DNA of 64,000 nt, from assembly GCA_963613665.1 (NCBI GenBank), contig CAVEAL010000008.1:1-64000 (forward strand), read 5' to 3'. The translations under genes and the position numbers were made by a program. The stretch comes from F23-B02 sp963613665 (GTDB lineage: Bacteria; Bacillota; Clostridia; Oscillospirales; Oscillospiraceae). The notes beneath the pieces are model-generated. The model had not been told where the DNA came from. It saw only the letters and a list, made by a program, of their open reading frames with translations, and searched no databases. Positions 44,014 through 53,508 of the stretch are shown here, piece after piece; position 1 is the stretch's first letter, and each line of letters begins with the position of its first letter.

Positions 44014-44241
44014 ATGATACTTGAAAAGATACAGCAGATCCTTGCACAGCAGTTTGAAGTATCCGCAGGCAGCATTTCCGAAGACACCAATATAGTCGAT
44101 GACCTCGGCGCGGATTCGCTTGACGTTGTCGAGCTCATCATGTCCGTTGAGGACGAGTTCGGCATCCAGATCCCCGATGAGGACGCAGCGGAGCTGCCCA
44201 CCGTCGGCAGGATCGTAGAGTACATCGAAGCAAGACAGTAA
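44014..44241 (+). CDS. acpP: Acyl carrier protein
   Basis: 75 residues. GADSLDVVELIM contains the Ser that receives 4'-phosphopantetheine. It carries fatty-acyl chains in fatty acid synthesis. ATG at 44014 with GGAGG SD, 21 bp after jag. It lies where mnmE usually follows jag in Firmicutes, and no other fatty-acid gene is adjacent. Confidence 0.96.
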   Translation: MILEKIQQILAQQFEVSAGSISEDTNIVDDLGADSLDVVELIMSVEDEFGIQIPDEDAAELPTVGRIVEYIEARQ

Positions 44242-44251
44242 TTGAATCAAT

Positions 44252-44284
44252 GAAAAATCCCGTCCTGCCGGACGGGATTTTTTG
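44252..44284. terminator. Bidirectional terminator
   Basis: AAATCCCGTCC / GGACGGGATTT with A and T flanks between acpP and the MarR gene. Confidence 0.93.
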
Positions 44285-44731
44285 TTATTCATCATACGAT
44301 ATTGTTTTCAGCAGCTTTTTCAGAAGCGTGCCGAGCTCTGCTGCATCGTCAAGCGACAGATCGACACAGGCGGCGAGCCTTGACGGTATTGTGACCGCAC
44401 GGTCCTTGAGAGCTTCGCCGGCCTCGGTTATCGTGACATTGAGTATGCGCTCGTCCGCGCTGTCGCGGGCTCTGGACACATAGCCCTTCTGCTCAAGCTT
44501 TTTCAGAAGTGGTGTGAGCGTGCCGGAATCGAGATACAGGAAGCTTCCGAGCTCCTTTACACTGATCTTCTTATGCTCCCACATGACCATCATCGCTATA
44601 TACTGCGTGTAGGTAAGTCCAATCTCGTCCAAAAACGGCTTGTATTTGCGCACGACCTCCTTGGCGCAGGCATACAGAGGAAAGCATATCTGATTTTCGA
44701 GCTTCAGTACATCGTATTTGCTGTCATCCAT
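44285..44731 (-). CDS. MarR-family transcriptional regulator
   Basis: 148 residues. Winged helix with ISVKELGSFLYLDSGTLTPLLKKLEQKGYVSR and the wing DERILNVTITEAGEAL. The single N-terminal Cys (ENQICFPLYACAKEV has two nearby) resembles OhrR-like redox sensors, which would fit the glutathione peroxidase gene next door. ATG at 44731 has a weak SD. Target genes are unknown. Confidence 0.88.
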   Translation of the reverse strand: MDDSKYDVLKLENQICFPLYACAKEVVRKYKPFLDEIGLTYTQYIAMMVMWEHKKISVKELGSFLYLDSGTLTPLLKKLEQKGYVSRARDSADERILNVTITEAGEALKDRAVTIPSRLAACVDLSLDDAAELGTLLKKLLKTISYDE

Positions 44732-44817
44732 ATCAATTGGACCCGCCGTGCAGAGTACGGCAGCCTCTCCTCCGTGAATACTTTATGCATCCATTATACA
44801 ACAACAGCCCCGCCGGT

Positions 44818-45078
44818 TCAAGAACAGCATTCGATTTTCGCCTTCATTACGGCTGACGCAAGTTGATCTGCGCATGAGGTCTGCTTCCTGCCGCAGGTAT
44901 TGCCCGAAAGCAGGGCGTATATCTTATCGGCACTTTCACCGTCAAGCAGCTTGGCTATGGCTTTGAGATTGCCGTCGCAGCCGCCGAAGAACGATATGCT
45001 GCTGACCGTTCCGGCGCTGTCTATGTCAAACTCGATCTGCATTGCGCAGACGCCCTCGGGCTCGTATTCGTAATGCAT
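44818..45078 (-). CDS. TSCPD-domain protein (TIGR03905 family)
   Basis: 86 residues. Cys-containing motifs GVCAMQIEFDID, SFFGGCDGN and NTCGRKQTSCADQLA match the TSCPD family, related to a C-terminal domain of some ribonucleotide reductases. Function unknown. Its ATG (45078) shares one base with the glutathione peroxidase stop (TGATG), so the pair is coupled. Confidence 0.85.
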   Translation of the reverse strand: MHYEYEPEGVCAMQIEFDIDSAGTVSSISFFGGCDGNLKAIAKLLDGESADKIYALLSGNTCGRKQTSCADQLASAVMKAKIECCS

Positions 45079-45551
45079 CACAGCAGCTCCTTTACTGCGC
45101 TTTCGATCATTTCGGGCCTTGTCATCGGAGCATAGCGCGCCACGACATTACCCTCGCGGTCGATGAGAAATTTCGTAAAATTCCATTTGATCTGACTTCC
45201 TAACTTGCCGGTCTTTTGACTTTTGAGATATGTGTACAGAGGCTCTTCGCCTTCGCCGTTGACGCGTATTTTTGAAAACTGGTCAAAACTGACGCCGAAT
45301 TTGACCTGACAGAAGCTGACGATCTCGTCCTCGGTGCCGGGCGCCTGTCCGGCAAACTGGTTGCAGGGGAAGTCCAGCACCTCAAAGCCGGATGAATTGT
45401 ATTTTTCATATAGTTCCTGCAAGCCCTCGTATTGCGGAGTAAAGCCGCAGCCGGTGGCCGTGTTCACAATAAGCAGCACCTTGCCCCTGTATTTGCCGAG
45501 GCTGACCTCTGCGCCGGAGATGTCCTTTACCGTAAAATCATAAATACTCAT
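45078..45551 (-). CDS. Glutathione peroxidase family protein
   Basis: 157 residues, thioredoxin fold. Active site NTATGCGFT uses Cys rather than selenocysteine; LDFPCNQFAGQAPGTEDEI and IKWNFTKFLIDREG carry the partner Gln, Trp and Asn. It reduces peroxides, in Gram-positives usually with thioredoxin as donor. ATG at 45551 with AGGAG SD. Next to a MarR regulator. Confidence 0.94.
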   Translation of the reverse strand: MSIYDFTVKDISGAEVSLGKYRGKVLLIVNTATGCGFTPQYEGLQELYEKYNSSGFEVLDFPCNQFAGQAPGTEDEIVSFCQVKFGVSFDQFSKIRVNGEGEEPLYTYLKSQKTGKLGSQIKWNFTKFLIDREGNVVARYAPMTRPEMIESAVKELL

Positions 45552-45691
45552 TTTCCCGAACTCCTAATTGAATAAAATTAAATTGCATACAATCTATCTG
45601 TAATATACACCCCGCTTCAGAGTTTTGTCAAGAGCTTTTTGAAAAATTTAATACGATGAGCAGCCTGTACAGAGTGAACGCGCGGTTTTTG

Positions 45692-45720
45692 TTGACTTAA
45701 AACACGGAAAAGAGTAAAAT
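45692..45720 (+). promoter_or_regulatory. Promoter of holB-ricT
   Basis: TTGACT (45692-45697), 17-bp spacer, TAAAAT (45715-45720). Confidence 0.7.
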
Positions 45721-45752
45721 AAACTGATTAAGTATTTATTCCGGAGGGTGCT

Positions 45753-46529
45753 GTGGAAAAGCTCTCACATGCATATATCGTGTCCTCGGCGTCGGAAAGC
45801 GCACGGGAGGAGAAGGCTTTTTACCTCGCGGCGAAAATGCTGTGCCGGGGTGAGGGCGAGCGCCCCTGCGGCGCCTGCCGCGATTGCCGTAAGGTAAGGT
45901 CGCGTGTTCACCCCGATCTTGCGGTTATAGAGCGGATAAGCGACGATAAGGGCAAGCAGAAAAAGGAGATACTGGTCGATCAGGTGCGCGCTATGGGTGC
46001 GGATGCCTATGTCCTGCCGAACGAGGCGGCGGCAAAGGTATACATCATAAAAGACGCGGACACGATGAACGAGCAGGCGCAGAACGCTGCTCTCAAAATT
46101 TTTGAAGAGCCGCCCAAGGGGGTTCACTTTATCCTTTGCGTGTCAAATCCGGAGAGGCTTCTTGCTACGGTGCGCTCACGCTGCGTGCTCCTGAGCTGTG
46201 CAGGCGATGAGGATGCGGAGGACGAAACTGCCGCCGCGCTTGCCGATGAGTTTGTTGCCATCGAGCGCAGGGGAGACACACCGGCGCTGACGGCGTGGTG
46301 CTTTGCGCACGAAACGCTCGATGCAAGGGCGCTCGGAGATCTTCTGCTTGCACTCAAGCGCCGCTATACGGCGCTGCTGCTGTCGGAAAAGGATAAAATG
46401 CGCATAATGGATATTATACGGCTTCTTGACCGCTGCATGAAGTATCAGACGGTCAACACGGGCGTGAAACACATTCTGGGGCTGCTGGCGGTGCGCTCGG
46501 CAGCGGAAACGAGGAAAACAATTGACTGA
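45753..46529 (+). CDS. holB: DNA polymerase III subunit delta' (clamp loader)
   Basis: 258 residues, AAA+ fold. Begins KLSHAYIVSSAS, with zinc-binding Cys in CGACRDCRKV, sensor region NEQAQNAALKIFEEPP and the SRC motif in TVRSRCVLL. The Walker A is degenerate, as expected for delta'. GTG start at 45753 with GGAGGGTG SD. Its end overlaps ricT by 8 bases, as in the Firmicutes tmk-holB-ricT order. Confidence 0.93.
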   Translation: MEKLSHAYIVSSASESAREEKAFYLAAKMLCRGEGERPCGACRDCRKVRSRVHPDLAVIERISDDKGKQKKEILVDQVRAMGADAYVLPNEAAAKVYIIKDADTMNEQAQNAALKIFEEPPKGVHFILCVSNPERLLATVRSRCVLLSCAGDEDAEDETAAALADEFVAIERRGDTPALTAWCFAHETLDARALGDLLLALKRRYTALLLSEKDKMRIMDIIRLLDRCMKYQTVNTGVKHILGLLAVRSAAETRKTID

Positions 46530-47793
46530 GGTTATAAGCGTAAAATTTAAAAACAGGGGCAAGAGCTATTATTTTGCCCCGAACGGAAAAATCGTGAAAA
46601 GCGGCCAGCAGATCATAGTAGAGACCAGCAAGGGACTCGAGATTGCGGACTGCATCCGCGGCAATCACGAGGTCGAGGACAATGCGGTCGTCCAGCCGCT
46701 GCGCCCGGTCGTGAGACTTGCCACTCGCGACGATCTGCGCGTTGCGGAGATAAACAAGCAGCGCGAGAAGGAAGCGTTCGATATTTGCCGGAAGAAGATC
46801 GCCGAGCACGGGCTGGACATGAAGCTCGTTGACGTCGAGTGCAACTTTGAGGGCAATAAGACCATGTTCTTTTTCACCTCCGACGGAAGAGTGGACTTCC
46901 GCGAGCTCGTTAAGGACCTTGCAGGAATATTCCGCAACAGGATAGAGCTCCGCCAGATCGGCGTCAGGGACGAGGCAAAAATGCTCGGCGGACTCGGGAT
47001 CTGCGGCAGACCCTTCTGCTGCAATCAGTTTATCGACGAGTTCCAGCCCGTGTCTACCAAGATGGCGAAGGTGCAGTCCATGTCGCTCAACCCCGGCAAG
47101 ATATCCGGAAGCTGCGGCAGACTCATGTGCTGCCTGAGATATGAGCAGGAGGCGTACGAGGAGCTCACGAAAAATGTGCCCAAGCAGGGCGCCTTCGTCG
47201 AAACTCCGATAGGCTACGGAAATGTCACGCAGGTGAACCTGCTGCGCCAGATGGTCAAGGTCAAGCTTGACGGCGAGGGTGACGATACGGTCAAGACCTT
47301 CCGCGCGGTAGAGGTCGCGGCGGTGCCCGGCGGCCGTCCCAAGGACGGCGAAACTCCGCCGTCGGTGCTCAAATACATCCCCGAGCCCGAAGAGGAAGAG
47401 GAGGAAGAGGACGAATGGAAGCTGCCGGAGCTGTTCGCTGCCGACAGTACGGACGGCGCGGCGCAGGAGAATGCTCCCGCAATGAAAAAGCGCAGCCGCA
47501 GCCGCCGCTCACACCGCGGCGGAAAGAAGCCGCAGGGCGAGGCAAAGCCTGCGGCGCAGTCCGAGCAGAGCTCTAAGGCTCCCGAGGAAAAGAAGGTATC
47601 GGCGAGACCCAGACCGAGAAATAACCGCCGCGGCGGAGGAAAAAAGTCCGAGGAAAAGAAGTCTGTCGAGCAGCAGCCAAAGCCGCAGCAGCAACAGGCA
47701 AAGAGTGCCGACGGCGAGAAAAAGAAAAGCAGCCGCCGCTACTATCACCGCGGCAAGCCCAAAAACAAGGGCGGTCAGACCCAGAACCAGTAA
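46522..47793 (+). CDS. ricT: PSP1-domain protein RicT (YaaT)
   Basis: 423 residues. PSP1 core with GRPFCCNQFIDEF and SGSCGRLMCCLRYE, the Cys sets that help bind FeS clusters in the RicAFT complex. RicT acts with RicA and RicF on RNase Y-dependent mRNA processing and on sporulation timing in Bacillus. TTG start at 46522 inside holB. After about residue 290 comes a low-complexity Glu, then Arg/Lys/Gln-rich tail of some 130 residues, likely RNA-binding and longer than in Bacillus. Confidence 0.93.
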   Translation: MTEVISVKFKNRGKSYYFAPNGKIVKSGQQIIVETSKGLEIADCIRGNHEVEDNAVVQPLRPVVRLATRDDLRVAEINKQREKEAFDICRKKIAEHGLDMKLVDVECNFEGNKTMFFFTSDGRVDFRELVKDLAGIFRNRIELRQIGVRDEAKMLGGLGICGRPFCCNQFIDEFQPVSTKMAKVQSMSLNPGKISGSCGRLMCCLRYEQEAYEELTKNVPKQGAFVETPIGYGNVTQVNLLRQMVKVKLDGEGDDTVKTFRAVEVAAVPGGRPKDGETPPSVLKYIPEPEEEEEEEDEWKLPELFAADSTDGAAQENAPAMKKRSRSRRSHRGGKKPQGEAKPAAQSEQSSKAPEEKKVSARPRPRNNRRGGGKKSEEKKSVEQQPKPQQQQAKSADGEKKKSSRRYYHRGKPKNKGGQTQNQ

Positions 47794-47811
47794 TGATCCC
47801 GGAGGCGAGAT

Positions 47812-48309
47812 ATGAGCAGAAACAATAATGGTAAACGCTCAATGAGCATGAAAACAAAATGGATAGTAACAGGCATACTCTGCGTTTTGGCGCTGCTTAC
47901 GGTCGTTGTAGTTGCTGCTGACGGATGCTTTGATTTCAGAGCGGGCTCCGTTACGTCAAATAACAAGGCCGCAGTCGAGAGTGCCGCACCGGAAAGCAAG
48001 AAGGATACGGCCAAGACCGTAAATACGCACACCGTGCACGTTACGGCCGGCAACGGCGGCAGCACCGATCCCAACGGCAGCACGACCGTCAGCGACGGAG
48101 GGAAGCTGGAGATCAAGATCACGCCCAATGACGGCTATGAGATACAGTCGGTCATGGTAGACGGCAAGGACGTCGGCACCGTTGACAGCTATACGCTGTC
48201 AAACGTGACCGAGGACCACAGTGTCGTCGCTACCTTTGTAAAGAAGGTCGTTCCCACTCCGACACCCGCACCGGCAACTCCCGAGCCGGACGACGGCGAC
48301 GACGAATAA
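47812..48309 (+). CDS. Signal-anchored surface protein with InlB B-repeat-like domain
   Basis: 165 residues. Short basic N-terminus, one hydrophobic anchor (about 18-36), a Ser/Lys linker, then a repeat-like domain (GGKLEIKITPNDGYEIQSVMVD) resembling InlB B-repeats, and a Pro/Thr/Asp tail. Probably extracellular and membrane-tethered. It follows ricT by 18 bp and may be co-transcribed. Function unknown. Confidence 0.75.
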   Translation: MSRNNNGKRSMSMKTKWIVTGILCVLALLTVVVVAADGCFDFRAGSVTSNNKAAVESAAPESKKDTAKTVNTHTVHVTAGNGGSTDPNGSTTVSDGGKLEIKITPNDGYEIQSVMVDGKDVGTVDSYTLSNVTEDHSVVATFVKKVVPTPTPAPATPEPDDGDDE

Positions 48310-48321
48310 AAGCGGATAATG

Positions 48322-48351
48322 AAAAAATCCCCGACCGCGGTCGGGGATTTT
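48322..48351. terminator. Bidirectional terminator
   Basis: AAAATCCCCGACCG / CGGTCGGGGATTTT between convergent genes. Confidence 0.93.
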
Positions 48352-48363
48352 CGTTTATCAAAA

Positions 48364-49767
48364 TCAAACCGTCATGCCGCCGGCGAAGCGATTGAACATC
48401 ACCGCGACCTGAGCTCTTGAAGCGTCGGCCTTCGGGCTGAGCGTTGTTGCGCTCGTTCCGCTCACTATTCCGGCGCCGATCGCCCAGCACATGCTTTCGC
48501 GTGCAAAGGGGCTGACCTGCTGCGCGTCGGAGTAGCCGCCTATATCGGCGTACACCTCCGTATTGTAGCCCTTGTAGTTTGCGTATCTGTTCAGGAAGGT
48601 CACGAACTCCTCACGCGTGAGCGTGCCGTCGGGAAGGAAGGTGCCGTCAACATAGCCGTTTGAAATATTGTTGTGCGCGCCCCAGAGCAGGGCGTTGTAG
48701 TAGTATTTGCCGGATTGAACGTCGGAAAAACGGTTTTCGTATCCGGACACATCGGGGCTTCCCTCAAGCCTGTACAGCACAGTGAGCAGCATGGCGCGCG
48801 TCATGACGTCGTTCACGCCGAAGGTTGCAGCCGTAGTGCCCATGAACAGCCCCGAAGAGACGACGTTGTCAATGTCGCTGTGCGCCCAATAGGCAGCGGG
48901 AACGTCGGTGAAGCTCTTCGACGGGCACTTGTCGCCGAGCGGGCACACGGGATCGCCCCAGACAGCCTTGAGCGTGCGTATCTTGTCGGCTGCGGAGCTT
49001 GACGTTATCGTGCTGCCGGTGCTCTCGTCCTGCCAATAGCCGAATTTCGTGCCGCTTATCGAAGCGGTCGGCAGCGAGCCGTAGGGCTTGTCCTTTTCGT
49101 AGGCAATAACGCGGTTGCCGCTGCTTAGCGTACCGCCGTTTGCATCGAAAACGACTGCGACATAATCGGTAAAGGCGGTGCTGTAATCGCCGCAGAGGAA
49201 AATTTCCGCTTCGTTCAGGCGTCGCTTTAAGAGACCCGGGAGTATCTCTCCGCCTGCCGAGCACAGCACGGCAAAGGCATCGGCGATCTCAAGATCGGGA
49301 ATGCGGTTTCCGCTGCTGTCCTTGAAGCCTGCCTTGACATAGCGCGCAAGCCGCCATGAGCCGGCGTACGTTTCGACCCAGCTCGGTCCGAAGTTGTATG
49401 AAAGGCTCAGCATCGCGTCGAATACGTTCTGGTTTGCTTCGAGCCCGTAATTTGCTATTATGCGGTTTGCCGCCGCCTCAAATACGGCGATGTCCTGCTC
49501 AAAGTAAGCGTCGGCCTGCTCCGCCGTGATCTCCATGCCCTCGTAAACGTCCGGACCGTAGTGACCGTAGCCTATCGTCCAGTACTCTTCGCTCGAGTGT
49601 GCCTTGTAAGCCTTGAGCCTTACGCCCTCCCAGTATTTTATGAGAGTTTTAAGCTCCTCGCTGGCTTTCATGGCTGCCTCCTCGGTTTCGCTGTCAGCCA
49701 GAGCCGATGCCGGAACAAGGCTGACGAGCATCAGAACGGCAAGCAGAAATGCTATGTATCTTTTCAT
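48364..49767 (-). CDS. SLH-anchored GH24 (phage-type) lysozyme
   Basis: 467 residues. Signal peptide 1-24. GH24 domain about 35-190: the catalytic Glu is in YWEGVRLKAY, and TIGYGHYG plus NVFDAMLSLSYNFG are family motifs. A linker with an InlB-like VVFDANGGTL stretch precedes three SLH domains (from about 285; CPLGDKCPSKSFTDVPAAYW). It cleaves peptidoglycan and is bound to the wall, so a housekeeping role is likelier than phage lysis. ATG at 49767 with AGGAG SD. Confidence 0.9.
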   Translation of the reverse strand: MKRYIAFLLAVLMLVSLVPASALADSETEEAAMKASEELKTLIKYWEGVRLKAYKAHSSEEYWTIGYGHYGPDVYEGMEITAEQADAYFEQDIAVFEAAANRIIANYGLEANQNVFDAMLSLSYNFGPSWVETYAGSWRLARYVKAGFKDSSGNRIPDLEIADAFAVLCSAGGEILPGLLKRRLNEAEIFLCGDYSTAFTDYVAVVFDANGGTLSSGNRVIAYEKDKPYGSLPTASISGTKFGYWQDESTGSTITSSSAADKIRTLKAVWGDPVCPLGDKCPSKSFTDVPAAYWAHSDIDNVVSSGLFMGTTAATFGVNDVMTRAMLLTVLYRLEGSPDVSGYENRFSDVQSGKYYYNALLWGAHNNISNGYVDGTFLPDGTLTREEFVTFLNRYANYKGYNTEVYADIGGYSDAQQVSPFARESMCWAIGAGIVSGTSATTLSPKADASRAQVAVMFNRFAGGMTV

Positions 49768-49968
49768 GCGGGTCTCTCCTGTGGTGCGTGAAAATAAGTT
49801 TAAAAATAAGTGGCAAAAGTGTTACATCAAGCATTTTAACAAAAAAATGCTGAAAAATCAAGGCTTTTGTTGTCGAAGGACATACGGGGCGGAAGCGCAG
49901 ACTCAAAATAGGGCAAAAGTCGCCTAAACGCCGCGGCTTCCGGGAGACTATTTTGTAACAGGCGCTTA

Positions 49969-49997
49969 TTGACATACACGGAGGGATATTATAAAAT
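49969..49997 (+). promoter_or_regulatory. Promoter of nadE-pur operon
   Basis: TTGACA (49969-49974), 17-bp spacer, TAAAAT (49992-49997); TATAAA at 49990 is an alternative -10. The interval 49768-50033 otherwise holds only a weak AGCATTT/AAATGCT hairpin. Confidence 0.65.
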
Positions 49998-50033
49998 TTA
50001 TTGTAAAAACGTTTTTTTGAGGAGCTGAATACA

Positions 50034-50771
50034 ATGCGTGATTACAGCAAGGAATTTGCCGACAGAGTGCAGTATATAAGGGCGCTCGTGGAGGAAAGCG
50101 GCGTTGACGGCATCGTTTTCGGAAACTCCGGCGGTAAGGACTCCGCCCTCGTCGGCATACTGTGCAAATTCGCCTGCGAGAACACGGTCGGCATTATGAT
50201 GCCCTGTGCGTCAAAGCGCAATTTTGAGCAGGATATGAAGGACGCAAAGGAGGTCGCTGAGCATTTCGGCATCGAAAGCCGCGTGATCGACCTGACCGAT
50301 GTGCGTCAGGCGGAGATCGACAGGCTTCAGGGCATAACGACGCTCACGAATGCAGCGGTCAACAACATTGCGCCGCGCCTGAGAATGGCTACGCTCTACG
50401 CCGTCGCGGCGTCAGAGTACCGCCTCGTCGCCGGAACCGGCAACCGCAGCGAGAGATATATGGGCTACTTCACAAAATGGGGCGACGGCGCCTGCGACTT
50501 TAATCCCATATCCGACCTCACCGCGAGCGAGATCATTGAGTTTCTCAAATGGCTCACGGCGCCGGCGTGCATCATAAACAAGGCCCCCTCCGCCGGACTT
50601 TTCGACGGTCAGACCGATGAGAACGAGATGGGCGTGAGCTACGCCGCGATAGACAGCTATATAAACGGCGGCGAGGTGAGCCCCACGGAAAAGAGGATCA
50701 TCGACCGCTTCCACCGTAATTCCGGCCACAAGCGCAGCGGAATCAACGTATTTAAGCAGATAGATGAGTAA
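50034..50771 (+). CDS. nadE: NAD(+) synthase, ammonia-dependent
   Basis: 245 residues, N-type ATP pyrophosphatase. The PP-loop is FGNSGGKDSALVG; VAGTGNRSERYMGYFTKWGDG binds deamido-NAD. No glutaminase domain, so it uses ammonia. ATG at 50034. Its 3' end overlaps purB by 8 bases. Confidence 0.95.
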   Translation: MRDYSKEFADRVQYIRALVEESGVDGIVFGNSGGKDSALVGILCKFACENTVGIMMPCASKRNFEQDMKDAKEVAEHFGIESRVIDLTDVRQAEIDRLQGITTLTNAAVNNIAPRLRMATLYAVAASEYRLVAGTGNRSERYMGYFTKWGDGACDFNPISDLTASEIIEFLKWLTAPACIINKAPSAGLFDGQTDENEMGVSYAAIDSYINGGEVSPTEKRIIDRFHRNSGHKRSGINVFKQIDE

Positions 50772-52203
50772 ACACGAATTTTACGAAAATCCCCTCTGCG
50801 GGAGATATGCCGGAGAAGAGATGCAGCGCCTTTTCTCCGATGACTTCAAGTTTTCAACATGGCGCAGGCTGTGGATAGCCCTTGCCGAGAGTGAGAAGGA
50901 GCTCGGGCTTGATATAAGCGATGCGCAGATAGAGCAGATGAAGGCGCATGTTGACGATATCGACTATGAATCGGCCGCGCGTCACGAGCACGAGGTGCGC
51001 CACGACGTTATGGCGCATGTGCTCACCTTCGGCGAGTGCTGTCCGGATGCAAAGCCGATAATACATCTGGGCGCCACGAGCTGCTACGTCGGCGACAACA
51101 CGGATATCATCCGTATGCGCGCGGCGCTCGTTCTTGTGCGGCGCAAGCTCATAAACGCGATCGCCGCGCTGCGTGACTTCGCCGGAAAGTACAAGAGCGT
51201 GCCGACGCTTGCGTACACGCATTTTCAGGCAGCCCAGCCGACTACCGTCGGCAAGCGCGCGACGCTCTGGGCGTATGACCTCATTAACGATCTTGAGCAG
51301 CTTGACTGTCAGCTCGGCAGACTGGAGCTTTTGGGCTGCAAGGGCACGACCGGCACCGGCGCGAGCTTCCTTGAGCTTTTTGACGGCGATGAGGCGAAGG
51401 TCACGGAGCTTGAAAGGCTGATAGCCGCAAAAATGGGCTTTGAGCGCTGCGCACCGGTCAGCGGGCAGACCTATTCGCGCAAGGTGGATTTTTACGTTTT
51501 GCAGGTGCTGTCCGGCATCGCGCAGAGCGCGTCAAAGTTTTCAAGCGATGTGCGGCTGCTGTCGCACCTCAAGGAGGTCGATGAGCCGTTTGAGTCAAAG
51601 CAGATAGGCTCCTCGGCGATGGCCTACAAGCGTAATCCCATGAGATCCGAGCGCATAGCCTCGCTTTCGCGCTTTGTCATGAGCGATCTTCAGAATGCGG
51701 CCTTCACAGCCTCAAGCCAGTGGCTCGAGCGCACGCTTGACGACTCGGCAAACCGCCGCCTGAGTATCCCTGAGGCTTTTCTGGCAATCGACGGCATACT
51801 TAATCTCTATATAAACGTCGCATCCGGAATGACGGTATACCCCGCAGTGTGCAGAAAGCATCTGGATGAGGAGCTGCCGTTCATGGCCAGCGAAAATATC
51901 CTCATGTACTGCGTAAAGCACAAGGGCGGTGACAGGCAGGAGCTGCACGAGCGCATCCGCGTCCACTCGGTCGCGGCGGCGCAGGAGGTAAAGCTTCGCG
52001 GCGGTGAGAACGATCTTCTCGGACGCATTATGGCTGACCCGGCCTTCGGACTTGCGGAGGATGAGCTCACGGCGCTCTGCGATGCGCACGGCTTCACCGG
52101 CATGGCCGAGCATCAGACCGAAAAATTTATAAAAGAGTATCTTGATCCCGTCATCGACGCGAACAGAGAAGAGCTGGGCGTCGAGGCGAACGTAAATGTA
52201 TAA
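50764..52203 (+). CDS. purB: Adenylosuccinate lyase
   Basis: 479 residues, fumarase/aspartase superfamily. GATSCYVGDNTD, YTHFQAAQPTTVGKRAT and the signature SSAMAYKRNPMRSERI are present. It acts twice in purine synthesis: SAICAR to AICAR, and adenylosuccinate to AMP. Coupled to nadE and followed by purA. Confidence 0.97.
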   Translation: MSKHEFYENPLCGRYAGEEMQRLFSDDFKFSTWRRLWIALAESEKELGLDISDAQIEQMKAHVDDIDYESAARHEHEVRHDVMAHVLTFGECCPDAKPIIHLGATSCYVGDNTDIIRMRAALVLVRRKLINAIAALRDFAGKYKSVPTLAYTHFQAAQPTTVGKRATLWAYDLINDLEQLDCQLGRLELLGCKGTTGTGASFLELFDGDEAKVTELERLIAAKMGFERCAPVSGQTYSRKVDFYVLQVLSGIAQSASKFSSDVRLLSHLKEVDEPFESKQIGSSAMAYKRNPMRSERIASLSRFVMSDLQNAAFTASSQWLERTLDDSANRRLSIPEAFLAIDGILNLYINVASGMTVYPAVCRKHLDEELPFMASENILMYCVKHKGGDRQELHERIRVHSVAAAQEVKLRGGENDLLGRIMADPAFGLAEDELTALCDAHGFTGMAEHQTEKFIKEYLDPVIDANREELGVEANVNV

Positions 52204-52216
52204 AGGAGCGTAAACA

Positions 52217-53494
52217 ATGTTAACAGCAATCGTTGGAACCAACTGGGGCGATGAGGGCAAGGGCCGCATGGTCGATCTGCTCTCTGAAAAATATGATATA
52301 GTTGTCCGCTATCAGGGCGGCAACAACGCCGGTCACACCGTCGTTAACGACAATGGCAGGTTTATCCTGAACTTGCTGCCCTCCGGCATACTGCGCGACG
52401 ACACCGTCAATGTCCTCGGCGCGGGAATAGTCATCGACCTTGAGCATCTGTTTAACGAGACCGCGCGCCTGCGCGAGGGCGGCATTGCGATAAGCCCCGC
52501 AAACCTCAAGATAAGCGACCGCGCGACGATCTGCATGCCCTACCATAAGCTTCTTGACGGATTGGAGGAGGACAGGCTCGGCGATAAGAAGTTCGGCTCG
52601 ACCCGCCGCGGCATTTCTCCCGTTTACGCAGATAAGTACATGAAAAAGGCCCTGCGCATGGGCGATCTTAAAAACCTCGACCACCTGCGCGAACGCGTCG
52701 CCGGCATCGTCGAGTGGAAAAACCTCACCGTCGCCGGCGGCTACGGCCACGAGCCGATCGACGTTGACGAGATCATGGCGTGGCTCGAGAAATTCGGCAA
52801 GCCCTTTGAGGAGTATGTCTGCGATACGACCGTGTACCTCAGCGAGGCCGTAAACAGCGGCAAGTCCGTAATGTTTGAGGCTCAGCTCGGCGCACTGCGC
52901 GATATAGACTTCGGCATCTACCCCTACACATCAGCTTCCACCACTCTGGCATCCTACGCGCCCATCGGCTCCGGCGTTCCGCAGCTCAAGCTCGATGAGA
53001 GCATCGGCATCATGAAGGCGTATTCCAGCTGCGTCGGCGAGGGCCCGTTCACCTGCGAGATGTCCGGCGACGAGGCTCACGCACTGCGTGAGGCAGGCGG
53101 CGAGTACGGCGCGGCAACGGGACGTCCCCGCAGAGTCGGCGGCTTTGATGTCGTCGCGTCGCGCTACGGCACCCGGATGCAGGGCTGCACCTGCATCGCC
53201 CTGACCAAGCTCGACGTTATGAGCTATATGGATAAGATCCCCGTCTGCGTTGCCTATGAGCTCGACGGCAAGCGAATTGAAAACTTCCCCGGCAACATCG
53301 AGGAGCTCGAGCGCGCAAAGCCCGTTTACGAGTATCTTGAGGGCTTCAAGTGCGACATCTCCGCCTGCCGCAGGCCTGAGGATCTGCCCAAGGCCGCCCT
53401 CGACTATGTCAAATATATCGAGAAGGCCGTCGGCTGCCCGATCAAATACGTTTCAGTCAGCGCCGAGCGCGATGGCTGCATCGAAATGTTTTAA
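52217..53494 (+). CDS. purA: Adenylosuccinate synthetase
   Basis: 425 residues. N-terminal GTP-binding GTNWGDEGKGRMVDLLS, catalytic QGGNNAGHTVV, and TGRPRRVGGFD near residue 300. It joins IMP and aspartate using GTP. ATG at 52217 with AAAGGAG SD, 13 bp after purB. Confidence 0.97.
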   Translation: MLTAIVGTNWGDEGKGRMVDLLSEKYDIVVRYQGGNNAGHTVVNDNGRFILNLLPSGILRDDTVNVLGAGIVIDLEHLFNETARLREGGIAISPANLKISDRATICMPYHKLLDGLEEDRLGDKKFGSTRRGISPVYADKYMKKALRMGDLKNLDHLRERVAGIVEWKNLTVAGGYGHEPIDVDEIMAWLEKFGKPFEEYVCDTTVYLSEAVNSGKSVMFEAQLGALRDIDFGIYPYTSASTTLASYAPIGSGVPQLKLDESIGIMKAYSSCVGEGPFTCEMSGDEAHALREAGGEYGAATGRPRRVGGFDVVASRYGTRMQGCTCIALTKLDVMSYMDKIPVCVAYELDGKRIENFPGNIEELERAKPVYEYLEGFKCDISACRRPEDLPKAALDYVKYIEKAVGCPIKYVSVSAERDGCIEMF

Positions 53495-53508
53495 CAGGAG
53501 GAACGGGA

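Noticed and set aside
45078..45551. Selenocysteine glutathione peroxidase
   Set aside because: The active-site codon is a normal Cys codon and the frame is open throughout, with no in-frame TGA.
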